DNA from: Armigeres subalbatus
Taxonomy: Eukaryota; Arthropoda; Insecta; Diptera; Culicidae
Length of the DNA: 64,000 nt
Direction of reading: 5' to 3'
Assembly (NCBI RefSeq): GCF_024139115.2
Contig: NC_085140.1
Span: 331,759,953 to 331,823,952 of the forward strand
Below, piece after piece: positions 46,311 through 57,040 of the stretch; positions within the stretch are counted from its first letter, which is position 1; every line of letters begins with the position of its first letter. Both the position numbers and the translations under genes were made by a program. The notes under the pieces were generated by a model. That model had not been told where the DNA came from. It did not search any database and saw only the letters and a list, made by a program, of their open reading frames with translations.

Positions 46311-46559
46311 AACACACGTTTTAACAATACAAAAAATATGATGTGCTCAAGCTGTTCTCCTATTAATATTGTTCACTTTGACCGTCGATTAGTATAGCTC
46401 CATAATGTGAATAAATAATGGACCGAGGCACAAAAATACGATCAAATGCAAAATCAATAGACCACGTGTCGATGGTATATTTTCTTCCCACTGAATACTA
46501 ATTTGATTCAAGGTCAATCCGGTGCTAATAAACCCCCTTTGTACACATTCTAATTTCAG

Positions 46560-46915
46560 CTACCGAAATCCGATGCCAAGAAAAATCCAAGGGAGGCCTG
46601 TGCTACGAGGTGATTCTCGCCGAGCCGGCCGTCAACGTGACGCTACCGAAGCTGCCAGTGACGCCCGGTAAGGCCGTGTCCGCCGAGGAGATCGAAGAGA
46701 AACTAAAAGCCGCCGAAGAGCGGCGTCTTTCTTGGGAGGCCAAAAAGATGGCCGAATTGTCCGCCAAGATGGCCAAAATCGAGGAAGCCAGCCGCAAGAA
46801 GGATGAATTAGACAAAATGTTCAAGACGCAAGCCAAGGAAGCACTGGAAACCAAAATGGAACAATACGAGGAGAAACGGGACCAGCAGATTTCGGAGATC
46901 AAAGAAAAGTTGAAG
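46560..46915 (+). CDS. stai: Stathmin, first recognisable coding exon (exon A)
   Basis: Stathmins are cytosolic phosphoproteins that bind curved alpha/beta-tubulin and promote microtubule disassembly. The exon follows a good acceptor (pyrimidine tract, taatttcag) and enters with two bases (ct), so the previous exon must end in phase 1; a G there would give Ala. The frame then reads TEIRCQEKSKGGLCYEVILA, the conserved N-terminal beta-hairpin region, followed by a Pro-rich linker and EEIEEKLKAAEERR, the family signature opening the long tubulin-binding helix. It yields 118 full codons, rich in K, E and A without Pro after the linker. It ends AAG at a weak donor (gttggt). The upstream exon with the start codon was not found. 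Identity is firm; the exact isoform is unknown. Confidence 0.95.
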
Positions 46916-46978
46916 GTTGGTATAGAACGCAATGGTTTGTTGACACGCGTGGTAAATCGACTTTCACTTTTGTCGCAG
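46916..46978 (+). other. stai: 63-nt stop-free intron of stathmin
   Basis: Between exons A and B lie 63 bases starting gttggt and ending tgtcgcag. The length is a multiple of three and no frame-0 stop occurs, so retention would add 21 residues (VGIERNGLLTRVVNRLSLLS then Q) without a frameshift. The insert is hydrophobic and breaks the K/E-rich helix pattern, so I read it as an intron rather than exon. The donor is weak, which makes retention conceivable. Confidence 0.75.
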
Positions 46979-47128
46979 ATGCACGCAGCGGAAATTGAGA
47001 AGACGCGACACAGTCTTGAGCACGCGAAAACGGAAGAGCTGAAGATTCAACTAGAAGATAAATTGCGGACCGCAGCCTCGTTGCGTCAAGATAAGATCCA
47101 GAAGACACTGGACCGGCTAAAGGAACAC
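46979..47128 (+). CDS. stai: Stathmin exon B (helical tubulin-binding-like repeat)
   Basis: This is a 150-nt exon, phase 0 at both ends, following tgtcgcag and ending before gtgagt. It encodes 50 residues from MHAAEIEKTR to LDRLKEH, almost entirely charged helix. The block EELKIQLEDKLRTA...RQDKI..TLDRLKEH aligns with the block in exon C (EEKTRIIENKLSTA...REKEL..KLETIRKH), which suggests exon-level repeat duplication. Being symmetrical, it can be skipped without changing the frame. In Drosophila, stathmin isoforms are known to differ in how many tubulins they bind; equivalence of this exon to the variable Drosophila ones is inferred. Confidence 0.92.
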
Positions 47129-48302
47129 GTGAGTTGTTAAAAACAAAACTGTTGCATTACAATTCGGGTATTTTTCAGTGAAGCATTATTTCGCGGTTAT
47201 CAGTTCACATTGCGATAATATAGTGCGGTTCTATTTTACTTAGAAGCAATCACAAACAGTAATGTTAAACAATATCACGGAACACCAACTTGAAAAGTTA
47301 CCCGATTGATTGTATTTTGAATTCATGGTAAAAAAAATCCTTCCTCAAAATATACATGCCAAACAAGTATATATGTGAAATGGTTATCCGTGAAATGATG
47401 CACTGTAATAAATTCCACAAAAAGTGTTCTAAATCCATAAAATCTGCTGAGTACAACTCAATTTACTTTTTATGTTGAAATGCGAAGACCCAGTACCCGA
47501 TTCTATGGTTGTCACGAAAAAGCAATTACGCTGACGATATTCGTTTCCATTATAGTCAGTATGTTTTCATTCTTCACTGTTCTATTGGGTCACTTTATGC
47601 TGTTACCATTTTCCGAGAGCCTAATATCTATTTACTGATATCCTTTACCTTTTCGTGACAACCCATGGCGGTGATGGCAAAACCGAAAAATAATATTGTT
47701 GCTTCACTTTTTTTATTGCAAGGTTATTATCACTTTATTGTTCCGTTCAGTTTACGTAAAAGGACACCTTGTTGATGTTTCTTTTGGTTTATCTTTTTCG
47801 TTTATTTTTCTTCCTTTTCATGTACATATGTTTCCATCACGAAAAATCGCGACTGATGTGCCGCAACACCAAATCACCGAAACAACGAATTACATGACAC
47901 GTGCATTAATCCCCGTATCACCATAACATCAATCATCTCGGGCAACTCGACCACAACCATCCCATCGGGGATTCGTATGCAACCTCGCTCGACCCGCATG
48001 TACAATGCTGCCTGCCCTGGCGCAATCGTGTGCCAATTTCACGGGGCAATGTTTGTGCCAAAAATCATCACAAAAACCATTATCCCTCTGCATTATCCTG
48101 CCTCCTATCCTCAATCATACATGCCCTAATTGACACATCACCTTCTGAACTTGGGACTATGCGGCAATGTTGCGACCTGACTGTTATCGATTTTCCAAAT
48201 GCCGGTACGACCACATAATCATCATCACCATAATCATCGTCAACCGTTTGATTGGTCATCAAATCATCATCACCATCACTCGTCATCAAACAACACCCCC
48301 AG
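47129..48302 (+). other. Stathmin intron B-C
   Basis: A 1174-bp intron with donor gtgagt and acceptor caacacccccag. It contains AT-rich sequence and, near 48180-48290, a run of cat/atcatc trinucleotide-like repeats just before the acceptor. I see no transposon with recognisable termini in it, in contrast to the following intron. Confidence 0.8.
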
Positions 48303-48458
48303 AACACTGACAAGCTGAACGAAGTGCGAGCCACCGTGGATCTGCTCGAGTCACAGAAATCGGAGGAGAAGACCCGCATTATCGAGAACAAACTGTCCAC
48401 CGCCGAGCAGAACCGCGAGAAGGAGCTCCAGAAGAAGCTGGAGACCATTCGCAAACAC
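48303..48458 (+). CDS. stai: Stathmin exon C (helical tubulin-binding-like repeat)
   Basis: A 156-nt exon, phase 0 at both ends, beginning AAC ACT GAC AAG and ending CAC before gtaggt. It encodes 52 residues (NTDKLNEVRATVDLLE... to KKLETIRKH) of uninterrupted charged helix, typical of the stathmin tubulin-binding domain. Codon use is G/C-ending (CTG, GAG, AAG, ACC), unlike the flanking AT-rich intron, which supports a real constrained exon. Its internal similarity to exon B (KLxTAxxxRxxxIxxxLxxLKEH pattern) indicates tandem repeats. Reading past the donor gives only intron-like sequence. Confidence 0.93.
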
Positions 48459-48818
48459 GTAGGTTTTTCATTTGTGCAATTTCGTATTATATTTTGCTTG
48501 AGCTTTTATTTTCGTGTGTGTATAATCACGATGGTTTGCTTAGCTACATCCAATAATTTTGCAACTTATGCTGGTTCGAATAACAGTTTTATTCTTTGGT
48601 GTGATCTTTATTTTCATTTTATGTAGTGGGATATGGGATCAATTTCCTATGTGATGGGTTCAAATATGTTAAAGAATACACTGAAATCAGAAAACTTTTT
48701 TGTATTCGCGATACTCATGAGCTGCATTTGTACCTCTCGACCTCTAAAATCCGAGATTATTCATCAAGGAGGATAGGGTTCGTCGTTTAAACGGCATTGA
48801 GGATATTTACCTTCATGT

Positions 48819-48970
48819 TTTTTTAAGTTTGTTTATTAGGTAGGCTCAGGCGTGTATAACACTTTACTAAGCCACAGTTAATCTTATAATTAAGCTAGTA
48901 ACAAAGGGACATAACCCAACGTACTCGTGGTGACTCGAAGTTAGGCTTGCAATGTTTAAGGCTGGACAGA
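48819..48970 (-). repeat. Fragment of the I/Loner LINE 3' UTR
   Basis: It matches 5245-5415 (ggctcaggcgtgtttaacac, ataccaagatactcgtgg and ggatggac equivalents). It is cut by the foldback MITE at 48971. Confidence 0.75.
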
Positions 48971-49787
48971 AGGGTGGTTCAAAAAATCGATTTTGCTCCA
49001 CAACGCTCATCTGATTCTGTATCATGTTCTGAGTATCCTCCGAAAATTCGAGCTCATTTGGATAAACACTGATTTAGTACAAGCCGTTTCTTGTTTGCAT
49101 GTAAATTAGTATGGGGATTTTTTTTATTATTATAGTCATTATGGTGCTGCCTCATTAAGCGCAGGTTAAAAGAAACCCTACATAGCTAAAAGGAATACTC
49201 AAGAGCTTCGACTCAACGAAAACCGCACCTTAATTAATCGTTTCAATAATTAGTAATCGATTTCAATCCATGTCGTAGTTTTCTGGCACTAATTGCATAG
49301 CTACTCAACAGGCAACATTGCTGCTCGTGGCGCGAAAGATTTCAGAGACAATTCCAGGCTACTATGTTGCACTGCACGTTTCAGTGATGCCCTCAAAGAA
49401 GTTTAACAATCATACGCGGTTTTCGTTGAGTGAAAGCTCTTAATGTCGCTCCTGACAGAATTCAAGTTTCAACGTGCTCGCGTTTTCGGGGGCACACCAC
49501 TCGATACGGAAGCAACGCACAACTGTCATTTTTATTTGTTTACGCATGCTGCGACGCAGCAAAGCTGAATCAACAAAAATGACAGTTGTCCACCGCCTCC
49601 GTATCGAATGGTGTGTCCCCGAAAACGCGAGCACTTTGAAACTTGGATTCTGTCAGGAGTGACCTTAAGTATTTCTTTTAACCTGCGCTAAATGAGGAAG
49701 CGCCATAATCAGTATAATGAAAAAAAAATTCCCCATACTAATATGTATGCAAACTTGAAACGGCTTGTGCTATACCGTGACCTGCCC
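48971..49787. mobile_element. TAGGGTGGTTC foldback MITE, copy in stathmin intron
   Basis: It starts AGGGTGGTTCAAAAAATCG and is collinear with 4586-5227 and 11178-11205, ending at gcttgtgct where it is truncated. A 221-bp TTAA element interrupts it at 49444. Confidence 0.8.
49444..49664. mobile_element. 221-bp TTAA-flanked MITE inside the foldback MITE
   Basis: The left end TGTCGCTCCTGACAGAATTC and the inverted right end GGTCACTCCTGACAGAATCC are flanked by TTAA (49440-49443, 49665-49668). Arms of about 90 bases. The empty site is seen in the sister MITE near 5109 (gctgTTGAgtattcc). Confidence 0.85.
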
Positions 49788-50033
49788 TAATTCCGCGCAT
49801 CGCCTAATACCGTGGTTTTCATCAAAAATCAGAACCTGGCATGAAACATGATGATGATGCACTTTTAACATACCCTCGAACATCTTCGGTGTTCGAGGAC
49901 CGATCCAAGATTGTGGATAAGGTCAGCGTCCGATGGTCCCGGTTTTATCAACATCGGATTTTCCACACCAAAGTAATACTGATTTGAATTTCGGAAAATT
50001 TTGCCTATCTAAACCATTTCGTCCAACCCCTGT

Positions 50034-50430
50034 AAGTTGCTATCGACAAGGTTTATTTTGTTGAGATGTGCGTTTAGTGATTAGTGATTGGACATAAGCC
50101 TCGACATCGCTCAAATGAAACCTCGTCTTAAGTCCTCACCTGAACCACACTCGCCCAGAAACTTTAGGAATTATAGAGAAAAGCCATCGTTCAAGTTCGT
50201 TGTGTGTCCAATTCCATTGCCACCTCGGAAGAGTACTATGACGAACTAATTGGGCAAACTCGTTGTTCGAGAATTGTCGGTCAAAAATTCAAAAACCTTA
50301 CCTTCCTGTGCGCCCACCTTTGCTAGCGAGTCCACCTTCTCATTGCCGTAGATTGAGCAGTGGGATGGGACTCAAACAAAGGTAATTTTGAATGATCTTT
50401 CGACCATAATATGCATCTGCTCTCTTTATG
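50034..50430 (-). pseudogene. LINE RNase H region remnant
   Basis: It matches 5810-6195 (gctatcgacaaggtttattt, gtgcgcccacctttgctagc, tctcattgccgtagatt). It corresponds to the end of RNase H and the zinc-binding tail of the same LINE family, with many indels. The LINE interval equivalent to about 5415-5808 is missing. Confidence 0.8.
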
Positions 50431-50759
50431 TTCTATTTCGATTATTAGCTAATTTCTGAGTCCGAATTTATCCGAAGGAGTCCAGCTTTGTGATCTAGAA
50501 TATCTTTCGGAACCCTTGATGAAAAGGTAGAAAAGTTAGGTAGAGTCGTTCGATATGGCAGAATGTCGTTGAAAGAATGGCTGAAAACGGGAGAGACAGA
50601 ACCCCCCTCAGCTGAACAAAAAAGGGGTTCACTGAGGGGGTGGGACTTAAATCCGAAGAATGCCCGTTCGCCTTAGGCAAAGATCCTGGTATCTAAATCT
50701 CGTGGTAGAGACCTGCATCTTTCAGGAAGTAAAATAAGGCAGCCGCATTTGCCTCATCG

Positions 50760-50940
50760 TCAGCTAGGGTAATCATATTTTGGACATCTGCACACGAAGT
50801 GTTCTATGGTATTCCTGACTTCGCACAAGTCGCATTGAGACCGGAAAGGGCCCCCACGGAAGTTGTGGGAGACCTTGGTGTGGTTGGTCTGGAATCTCGA
50901 CAGAATAGTCTGCTCTTTTTGTGAAGCAAAGTCGTGCCAG
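50760..50940 (-). pseudogene. Non-LTR polymerase C-terminal fragment
   Basis: The minus strand reads HDFASQKEQTILSRFQTNHT, KVSHNFRGGPFRSQCDLCEV and RNTIEHFVCRCPKYDYPS to a stop. CDLCxxxNTIEHFVCRC is the Cys/His tail found after RNase H in Jockey/I-type LINEs. It differs from the tail in the LINE at 5681, so it is a different family. Confidence 0.75.
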
Positions 50941-51109
50941 GGGCCGGTAGTGCCTTTAACCTTCTTTAGTGTATTGTTACTGTTCCAAATCCGAGCTCAG
51001 TCCTGGTCGACGACACTTTTTGTCCATTTTTAAACGTCGGCCAGCGGGACGGAACGGAGGCGAGGGCATCGGCGTCCACGTTTCCCTACGTTTCTGGACG
51101 AGCTCCCAA

Positions 51110-51980
51110 AAGGACTTTCGAAGGAAAATTCCGAAGAAATTCTTGAATAAACTTACTGTTACTTCCTGAAGGATTTTGATTGAACTTTTGTAGGAATTCA
51201 GCGAAGAACTTTTGGAGGAACTTTCCAAGGGTTTCCTGGAGAAACTTCCCAACTAATTTCTGGTGGAACCTTTGGTAGAATTTCTTTAAAACTTCCGGAG
51301 GAATTCCTGGAGCAATTTCTAAGTGAAATCATGGAGGAACTTCCGGAGAAATTTTTGGAGAAACTTCTGGAATAATTCTTGGAGGAACTTCAGGAGGAGT
51401 TCCTGGTGGAACTTCCGGAGTGATTCCTGATGGAAAATCCAGAGGAATTCGTGGTGGCACTTCCTTGGAGGAATTTCTAGATAAGCTTTTGGAAGAATTT
51501 TGAAGGAACTTCTAGAGGAATTCCTAGAGAACCTTCCGTTGGAATTTTCGAAAGAACTTCTGAGGAAATTCTTGAAGAAGCTTTCTTCGGAATTCCTGAA
51601 GGAATTTTCATGGAACTTTTAAAGGAATTCCTGGAGGAGCTTCCGGAGGAATTCCTGGAGGAGCTTCCGGAGGAACTTCCGGAGGAACTTCCGGAGGAAC
51701 TTCCGGAGGAACTTCCGGGGGAATTCCTGAAGGAACTTCCTGAGGAATTCCTGGAGAAACTTCCTAAGGAATTCCTGGAGGAACTTCCTGAAGAATTCCT
51801 GGCGGTGCTTCCGGAGGAATTCCTGGAGGAACTTCCGGAAGAATTCCTGGAGGAACTTCCGGAGGAATTCCTGGAGGAACTTCCGGAGGAATTCCTGGAG
51901 GAACTTCCGGAGGAATTCCTGGAGGAACTTCCGGAGGAATTCCTGGAGGAACTTCCGGAGGAATTCTTGATGAGTTCCTG
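51110..51980 (+). repeat. 24-bp minisatellite, left arm
   Basis: The regular unit is gaggaattcctggaggaact + tccg, most uniform at 51630-51965 and increasingly degenerate to the left. It reads as EELPEEFL on + and SSSRNSSG on -, but neither is a gene. Confidence 0.85.
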
Positions 51981-52385
51981 ATGAGTTCCTGTTGGTTTCC
52001 TCCGGAAGTTCCTTCTGGAATTCCTCCGGAAGCTCGTTCTGGAATTCCGCCGGAAGTTCTTTCCAGAATTTCTCCGGAAGTTTATTTTAAAATTTTTGCG
52101 GAAGTTCATTTCGGAATTCCTCCGAAAGTTTCTTCTGGAATTCCTCTTCCGGAAGTTTCTTCTGAAATTCCTCCGGAAGTTCCTTTTTGGAAAGCTTTGG
52201 AAGTTATTTCTGGAATATCTTTGGAAGTTCCTTCTGGAATTCATCTGGAAGTTCCTCTTGGAATTCCTCCGAAAGCTCTTCCTAGAACTCCTCCGGAAGT
52301 TTTTTTTGGAATTCCTGCGGAAGTTGCTTCGGAAAATCTGAAGTTCTTCCAGGAATCCTTCTGGAAGTTCCTCTAGGAATTCCTG
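51981..52385 (-). repeat. 24-bp minisatellite, inverted right arm
   Basis: From the switch near 51980-52000 the unit appears as its reverse complement (ggaattcctccggaagttcc). Together with 51110-51980 the array forms a large imperfect palindrome. Confidence 0.75.
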
Positions 52386-52429
52386 GTAGACCAATTGATA
52401 CGAACTCCTACACAGTTTGAAAATTTTTG

Positions 52430-54245
52430 AACTTCTGGTTTAGATGAGGTGCGCATCATATACGCGAGCACGACGCACGTGTATGGACATGACTAGTCAA
52501 TGTCAGATTTTGATCTGTTACACCAATTGTTCCAAACTTCACAATAGTTTGGACAACCTAGAACATCTGGTTTGGGTATAAGTGAAACGAAATTTGTAAG
52601 CGTGGTGTCTACGGACATGTATTAACATGAATGTATGATATCATGTTTGTATCGAGCGCAGTTGCCCTTGTAGACCGATTGATTCCAGAACATTTTGGGT
52701 AGCTCATAACATCTGGTTTGGATATAACAGAGTTGCAAATCACACATATAGGCTCTACGAACTTGTATGGACATGACTGGTTGATGTCAAAGTTATATTG
52801 AGCGCAGTTGACTTGATAGACTCCAAAGCAGTATGGAGTACTTCGAACATCTGATATTGGTATAACTGAGTTCCTAATCGTATGCATGGGCTCTACTGAC
52901 TTGTATGGACATCTTATTGCTTACTATGTCTGAAACTTGATTTTGCATATGTACAACATGTGATAGATTTAGTTCGGAAAAGGTATTGGAGGGTAACCGC
53001 CCCTTCGGTGGGGTTTGATCCCACGACCCCAGTTCGCATGACAGGTGCTTTCCCTACTAAGCTACGAAGGAACTCCGTCGTCCACCGCAGCTTAGCGGGT
53101 ACTGATGAAACCAAATTCCCAGCACCAGGAACCAGCCGATCTCTCGCAATACATTTTCAGAACTAACTCTCTCATATGTATTTTTGTACACCAAGTAGGT
53201 ATTGTCCGGCTCCTACATACTTGCTTCATCAGCAACGCTTAATGCAGCATGGCTTAATACCCGGCATATAGGCAATTAACTTTGAATGTACTGATCTCGA
53301 GTGGCGATCTCTCTTCGCTTGTGTGGTCGGGTCGGGATCTGACGACCAAACTGGCACAACCTCACACAACCCTACTTTATTGAGCACCGTTGCTGATGAA
53401 GCAAGTGTGTAGGAGCCGGATAATACTAAATACTCATCCTACTTGGTTGGCATGTGTACAAAAATACATATGAGAGAGTTAGTTCTGAAAATGTATTGTG
53501 AGAGATCGGCTGGTACCTGGTGCTGGGAATTTGGTTTCATCAGTACCCGCTAAGCTGCGGTAAACGACGGAGGTCCTTCGTAGCTTAGTAGGGAAAGCAC
53601 CTGTCATGCGAACTGGGGTCGTGGGATCAAACCCCACCGAAGGGGCGGTTATCCTCCAATACCTTATCCGAACTAAATCTATCACATGTTGTACATATGC
53701 AAAATCAAGTTTCAGACATAGTAATTAATTTCCACTCCGTGTGGCTTAATACCCGGCATATGGGCAATTAACTTTGAATGTACTGATCTTATTGCTGTCA
53801 GATTTGTACCGAGCGCAGTTGACCTGGTAGACCAATTGATCCAAGCTACAGAACAGTTTGGAGAACATAGAACATCTGATTGGGGTATAACTGAGTTGAA
53901 AACTATACACGTGGGCTCTTCAGATGTGTGTGGACACGACTTGTCAATTTCAGATACCTATCGAGCGCATTGACCAGGTAGACTGATTGATCCATACTCC
54001 AGAACAGTTTGAAGAACCTGAAACATCTGGTATGGGTATAACTGTGCTGTAAATCATATGCGTGGGCTTCAAGGACTTGTGTGGACATGATTAGTCGATT
54101 TCAGATAGCTATCGAGCTCAGTTGACTTGGTAGACCAATTGATCCAAACTCCTAAGCAGTTTGGAGATCCTAGAACATCTGATTTGGGCTAAACTGAGTA
54201 GAATATCATTCCCCTGGCCTCTATTGACCTACATGGACATGACGG
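52430..54245 (+). repeat. Satellite-like array, units about 125-170 bp, interrupted
   Basis: About four units to the left (52430-52910) and four to the right (53797-54245) contain gagcgcagttgac, agaacatctggtttgg, gtataactgag and cttgtatggacatgac. The 864-bp insertion at 52922 splits the array. Confidence 0.8.
52922..53785. mobile_element. 864-bp inverted-repeat insertion with 11-bp TSD
   Basis: Arms 52922-53237 and 53398-53723 are inverted copies, each with a tRNA-like core (53001-53071 minus, 53574-53644 plus). The phrase ggcttaatacccggcatat + ggcaattaactttgaatgta occurs after each arm (53252, 53742). An 11-bp direct repeat ATCTTATTGCT flanks the whole (52911-52921, 53786-53796). Such a TSD length suggests retroposition rather than DNA transposition. 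Confidence 0.75.
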
Positions 54246-54955
54246 GTTTCCATTGGCGCGGGTTTTTGTAGTTTTCATCGTCAACATTTGCATAACATCT
54301 TTCATTACTATAGAGGTCATTTTGGAGTCGCTAGGGATGTACAGAAGAAACATTTTGTTGACACATAGTATAGTCAATGCTAGAATAGTATTTTAAAACA
54401 TTTTTTGAACCTGTAAGTTCCGACTGAAGAATGTCATGTAAATCGAAATTTACTATATTTTGAATAAAAAAACATCCTTACTCACGCCCCTCTAGGGACA
54501 AATTGAGCATCCCTAGAAACATATCTCACCAGTATGAAGAAACTAGATGAGATAGGTAAGACATCCGTAAAAGAATTGTGAAAATCGGTCGAAAGACGCT
54601 TGAGATACAGCTGTTCGAAAATTTAGTTTCCACGATTTTCCGATCACTGTATTCGGAGTGTTAATGCTTATGTTTACTTCAAAAATGCTTTGAAGAAAAA
54701 TGCTATTTGCGCAAAACAATCATCATATCCCCGAAAAGCTGAATGAATAAGCTTTGAAATAAGCACGATTCGGCATGCGTGCGATTGCGTGCTCATAGTT
54801 AAAAATCAGGTTGAACAACATCATGTCTTCGCCATGCATGTTACAAGCAATTTTAAAAAACATCTTTGATTTACCATTGGATCGACATGATGCACCCCGT
54901 GCAATTTTCATCCAATCTTCGTGAAATTTTGAGGATAAACATTTCAAACATTATG
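54246..54955. other. Unassigned
   Basis: No boundaries recognised; the right side adjoins a solo terminus at 54959. Confidence 0.4.
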
Positions 54956-54958
54956 AAA

Positions 54959-54991
54959 AGGTTGGGGGTCCACTATTGGGCACTTTACCCT
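54959..54991 (-). repeat. Solo terminus of the GGGTAAAGTGCCC family
   Basis: The sequence tgggggtccactattgggca + ctttaccc followed by TA equals the right end of the element at 55126-55668. No matching left end is visible before it. Confidence 0.65.
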
Positions 54992-55125
54992 AAATCGAAA
55001 TTTTCTGGTAAAAGAACCATGAAATATGAGAGTCGCTTAGAAAATGGCTGGGAACCAGCTGTTTGAAACCATGATTCTCATGATTTCTTGATCGCAATAT
55101 TCGACATATAAACCAAGAACATGTA

Positions 55126-55668
55126 GGGTAAAGTGCCCAATAGTGGACCCCCAACCAATAGTGGACCCTCCAGCCATTTTTGCATTATTACAGCACAATG
55201 TAAACATTTTGCTATGAAATTCCATCGGGAGAACCTACCTTACAGTCCTATGATTTGATTACATGCATTGGAAATGCTATGGAAAGTAAAATTAAATGAT
55301 TTTTTACAATTCTATAAAAAATAAACACGAGAGTGTCCATTATAGGAAAAATTTGGGGGGTCCATAATAGGGCAGAAGAACGTCCCGAAACGGAACATAA
55401 AAATCAAATGAAGTGTCGACTATAGGGAAGCAAATTCCTATTATGGACCCCCAGGGGGTCTACTATAGGGCGAATTCAGTCAGACTTTAAATGTTAATTT
55501 CAATGAATAACGTCGTGTATTTCAGTGTTTTATGTATATATCGTGAAGAGGAGATGCAGAACTTGGTATTAGATGTCAAGCAGAATTATTATGTTGAAAA
55601 TTTCTACTCCTTATGACAAAAAGAGCAAAATTTCGCTACTAGGGGGTCCCCTATTGGGCATTTTACCC
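55126..55668. mobile_element. 543-bp TA-flanked element with internal terminus-like repeats
   Basis: The left end GGGTAAAGTGCCCAATAGTG and inverted right end GGGTAAAATGCCCAATAGGG are flanked by TA (55124-55125, 55669-55670). The inside has repeated modules (gtccattatagg, ggtccataatagggca, gtcgactatagggaa, ttatggacccccagggggtc) resembling the terminus. Confidence 0.82.
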
Positions 55669-55670
55669 TA

Positions 55671-56950
55671 CTTCCCAACATGTAATTAGGTTCTGGGTTC
55701 ATTTATTTTATTAAACAAATGTGATGAAATTTGCATAAAAAGTACAGTCACAAGATGAATCATTGGACTAATATACCATGCGTCTCCATATGCTTTTATG
55801 CTTATGTATATGCTGCTGACCAGTTTTCAACATCCCTATCAACTGTATCACTTGGGAGGCCCATTTTGCCTGAACAATAGGGGCAACCAACTCTAAACTT
55901 TGCGAAAATATTACTCATTGTCCCGCAATAGTACTTGGTGGTATTTCTAGTATCCATGATTTTCGTCAAACAACGATACGGTTGCTAGTTCGGTTGTTAT
56001 GGCGTTTGTTGGTTAGTTAATGAAACACAGTGCTCCTTCGTTTTGAAAACATCTGTTTTCTACCTCCTACAGATTCTAGAAAACATTCAAACCGCCATTT
56101 TATATTTCTAATACCATAAAACCAAAAAAGGAGCCCCAAAGATTGTTCCAAAAGTGTTGGTAATGGAAATAGTTGTTCAGGGATTTTTTTTAGAAATTTA
56201 AAAGAGATTAATATTATGTGTTGCATAAAACGGGGTATGTATTTACTGGGTAGCGTCGTGTTTCATGCTTTCCAAAGCAGGGGCCTCATTGCGCATCTCT
56301 TTTCGACAGCTCTTTCGTATGACAGTTAGCATGGTTTGCTCGTTTCGAGTCGAGGTGCGCAATTCCACCCCAGGGCTCTTTGATCAATTTTCCGTTGATA
56401 CGACGTAGTTTTTCGCTAGTATACGTTAGTATTTCTGGATACTGTTGAAAGTTTAGAGTTAGTTGCCCCTTGGGACATGCAGATATGCAGATAACGTAGT
56501 ATTTTAACTTATATGAACATGCAATCATACAAACATAAAAATAACTTCTACGCCGTTAAAACGACAAACCCTATCTTACTTTGTGATATAATCTGATAAT
56601 GTTTCCAGCCAATCAACTTACGCAAGTCACCAGCCGATTTTATAGATCGAGAACTACAAATGCAGCACATGAGCATCACGAATACACATTTACTGTCGAC
56701 CAGTTGTTGAAATGAAGGACGAGTGAAATAAAAATAGCACCACCATATTTATTCAGGCACCGCAGGTGTATTCAGTCTGTTAGAAGACGTTAATCCTGTT
56801 TTTCTTTCTAATGGTCCATTTTTGGGTAGGAATTTGGGTTGACGTGCTGAAATGAAGATGTTAACTATCATTTGTGGTAACAAGGAATGATAGCTATCAT
56901 TAGACAGCGGACGGGACATCTACACAATAACTAGTGGACCGTTGGAGAAG
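55671..56950. other. Unassigned intron sequence
   Basis: AT-rich sequence in which no element ends or exons were recognised. Confidence 0.4.
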
Positions 56951-56954
56951 TTTT

Positions 56955-57040
56955 CTCCTTACTAGGAGGGCAGGAACCGAACCCACACTCTACAGCACGG
57001 AAATGCGCCCAGACGACGACGCCACTCAGCGCACATGAAG
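56955..57040 (-). repeat. tRNA-like SINE fragment (weak)
   Basis: The minus strand contains gcgctgagtggcgtcgtcgt and, about 30 bases on, a box-B-like GTGGGTTCGGTTCC. Only a head is visible. Confidence 0.45.

Noticed and set aside
48252..48626. Alternative stathmin exon extended into both introns (124-residue frame)
   Set aside because: The flanks of exon C have intron composition and good AG/GT borders; the extra residues are not helix-like.
51610..51981. 123-residue plus-strand EELPEEFL repeat frame
   Set aside because: Same minisatellite; it ends where the array changes orientation.
51477..52394. 305-residue minus-strand frame rich in RNSSGSS/RRNF
   Set aside because: It is a translation of the 24-bp minisatellite; the opposite strand gives an equally long repetitive frame (EELPEEFL), and no unique sequence or start context supports a gene.
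52960..53685. Two near-identical 68-residue proteins on opposite strands
   Set aside because: They are translations of the two arms of one inverted repeat running through tRNA-like sequence.
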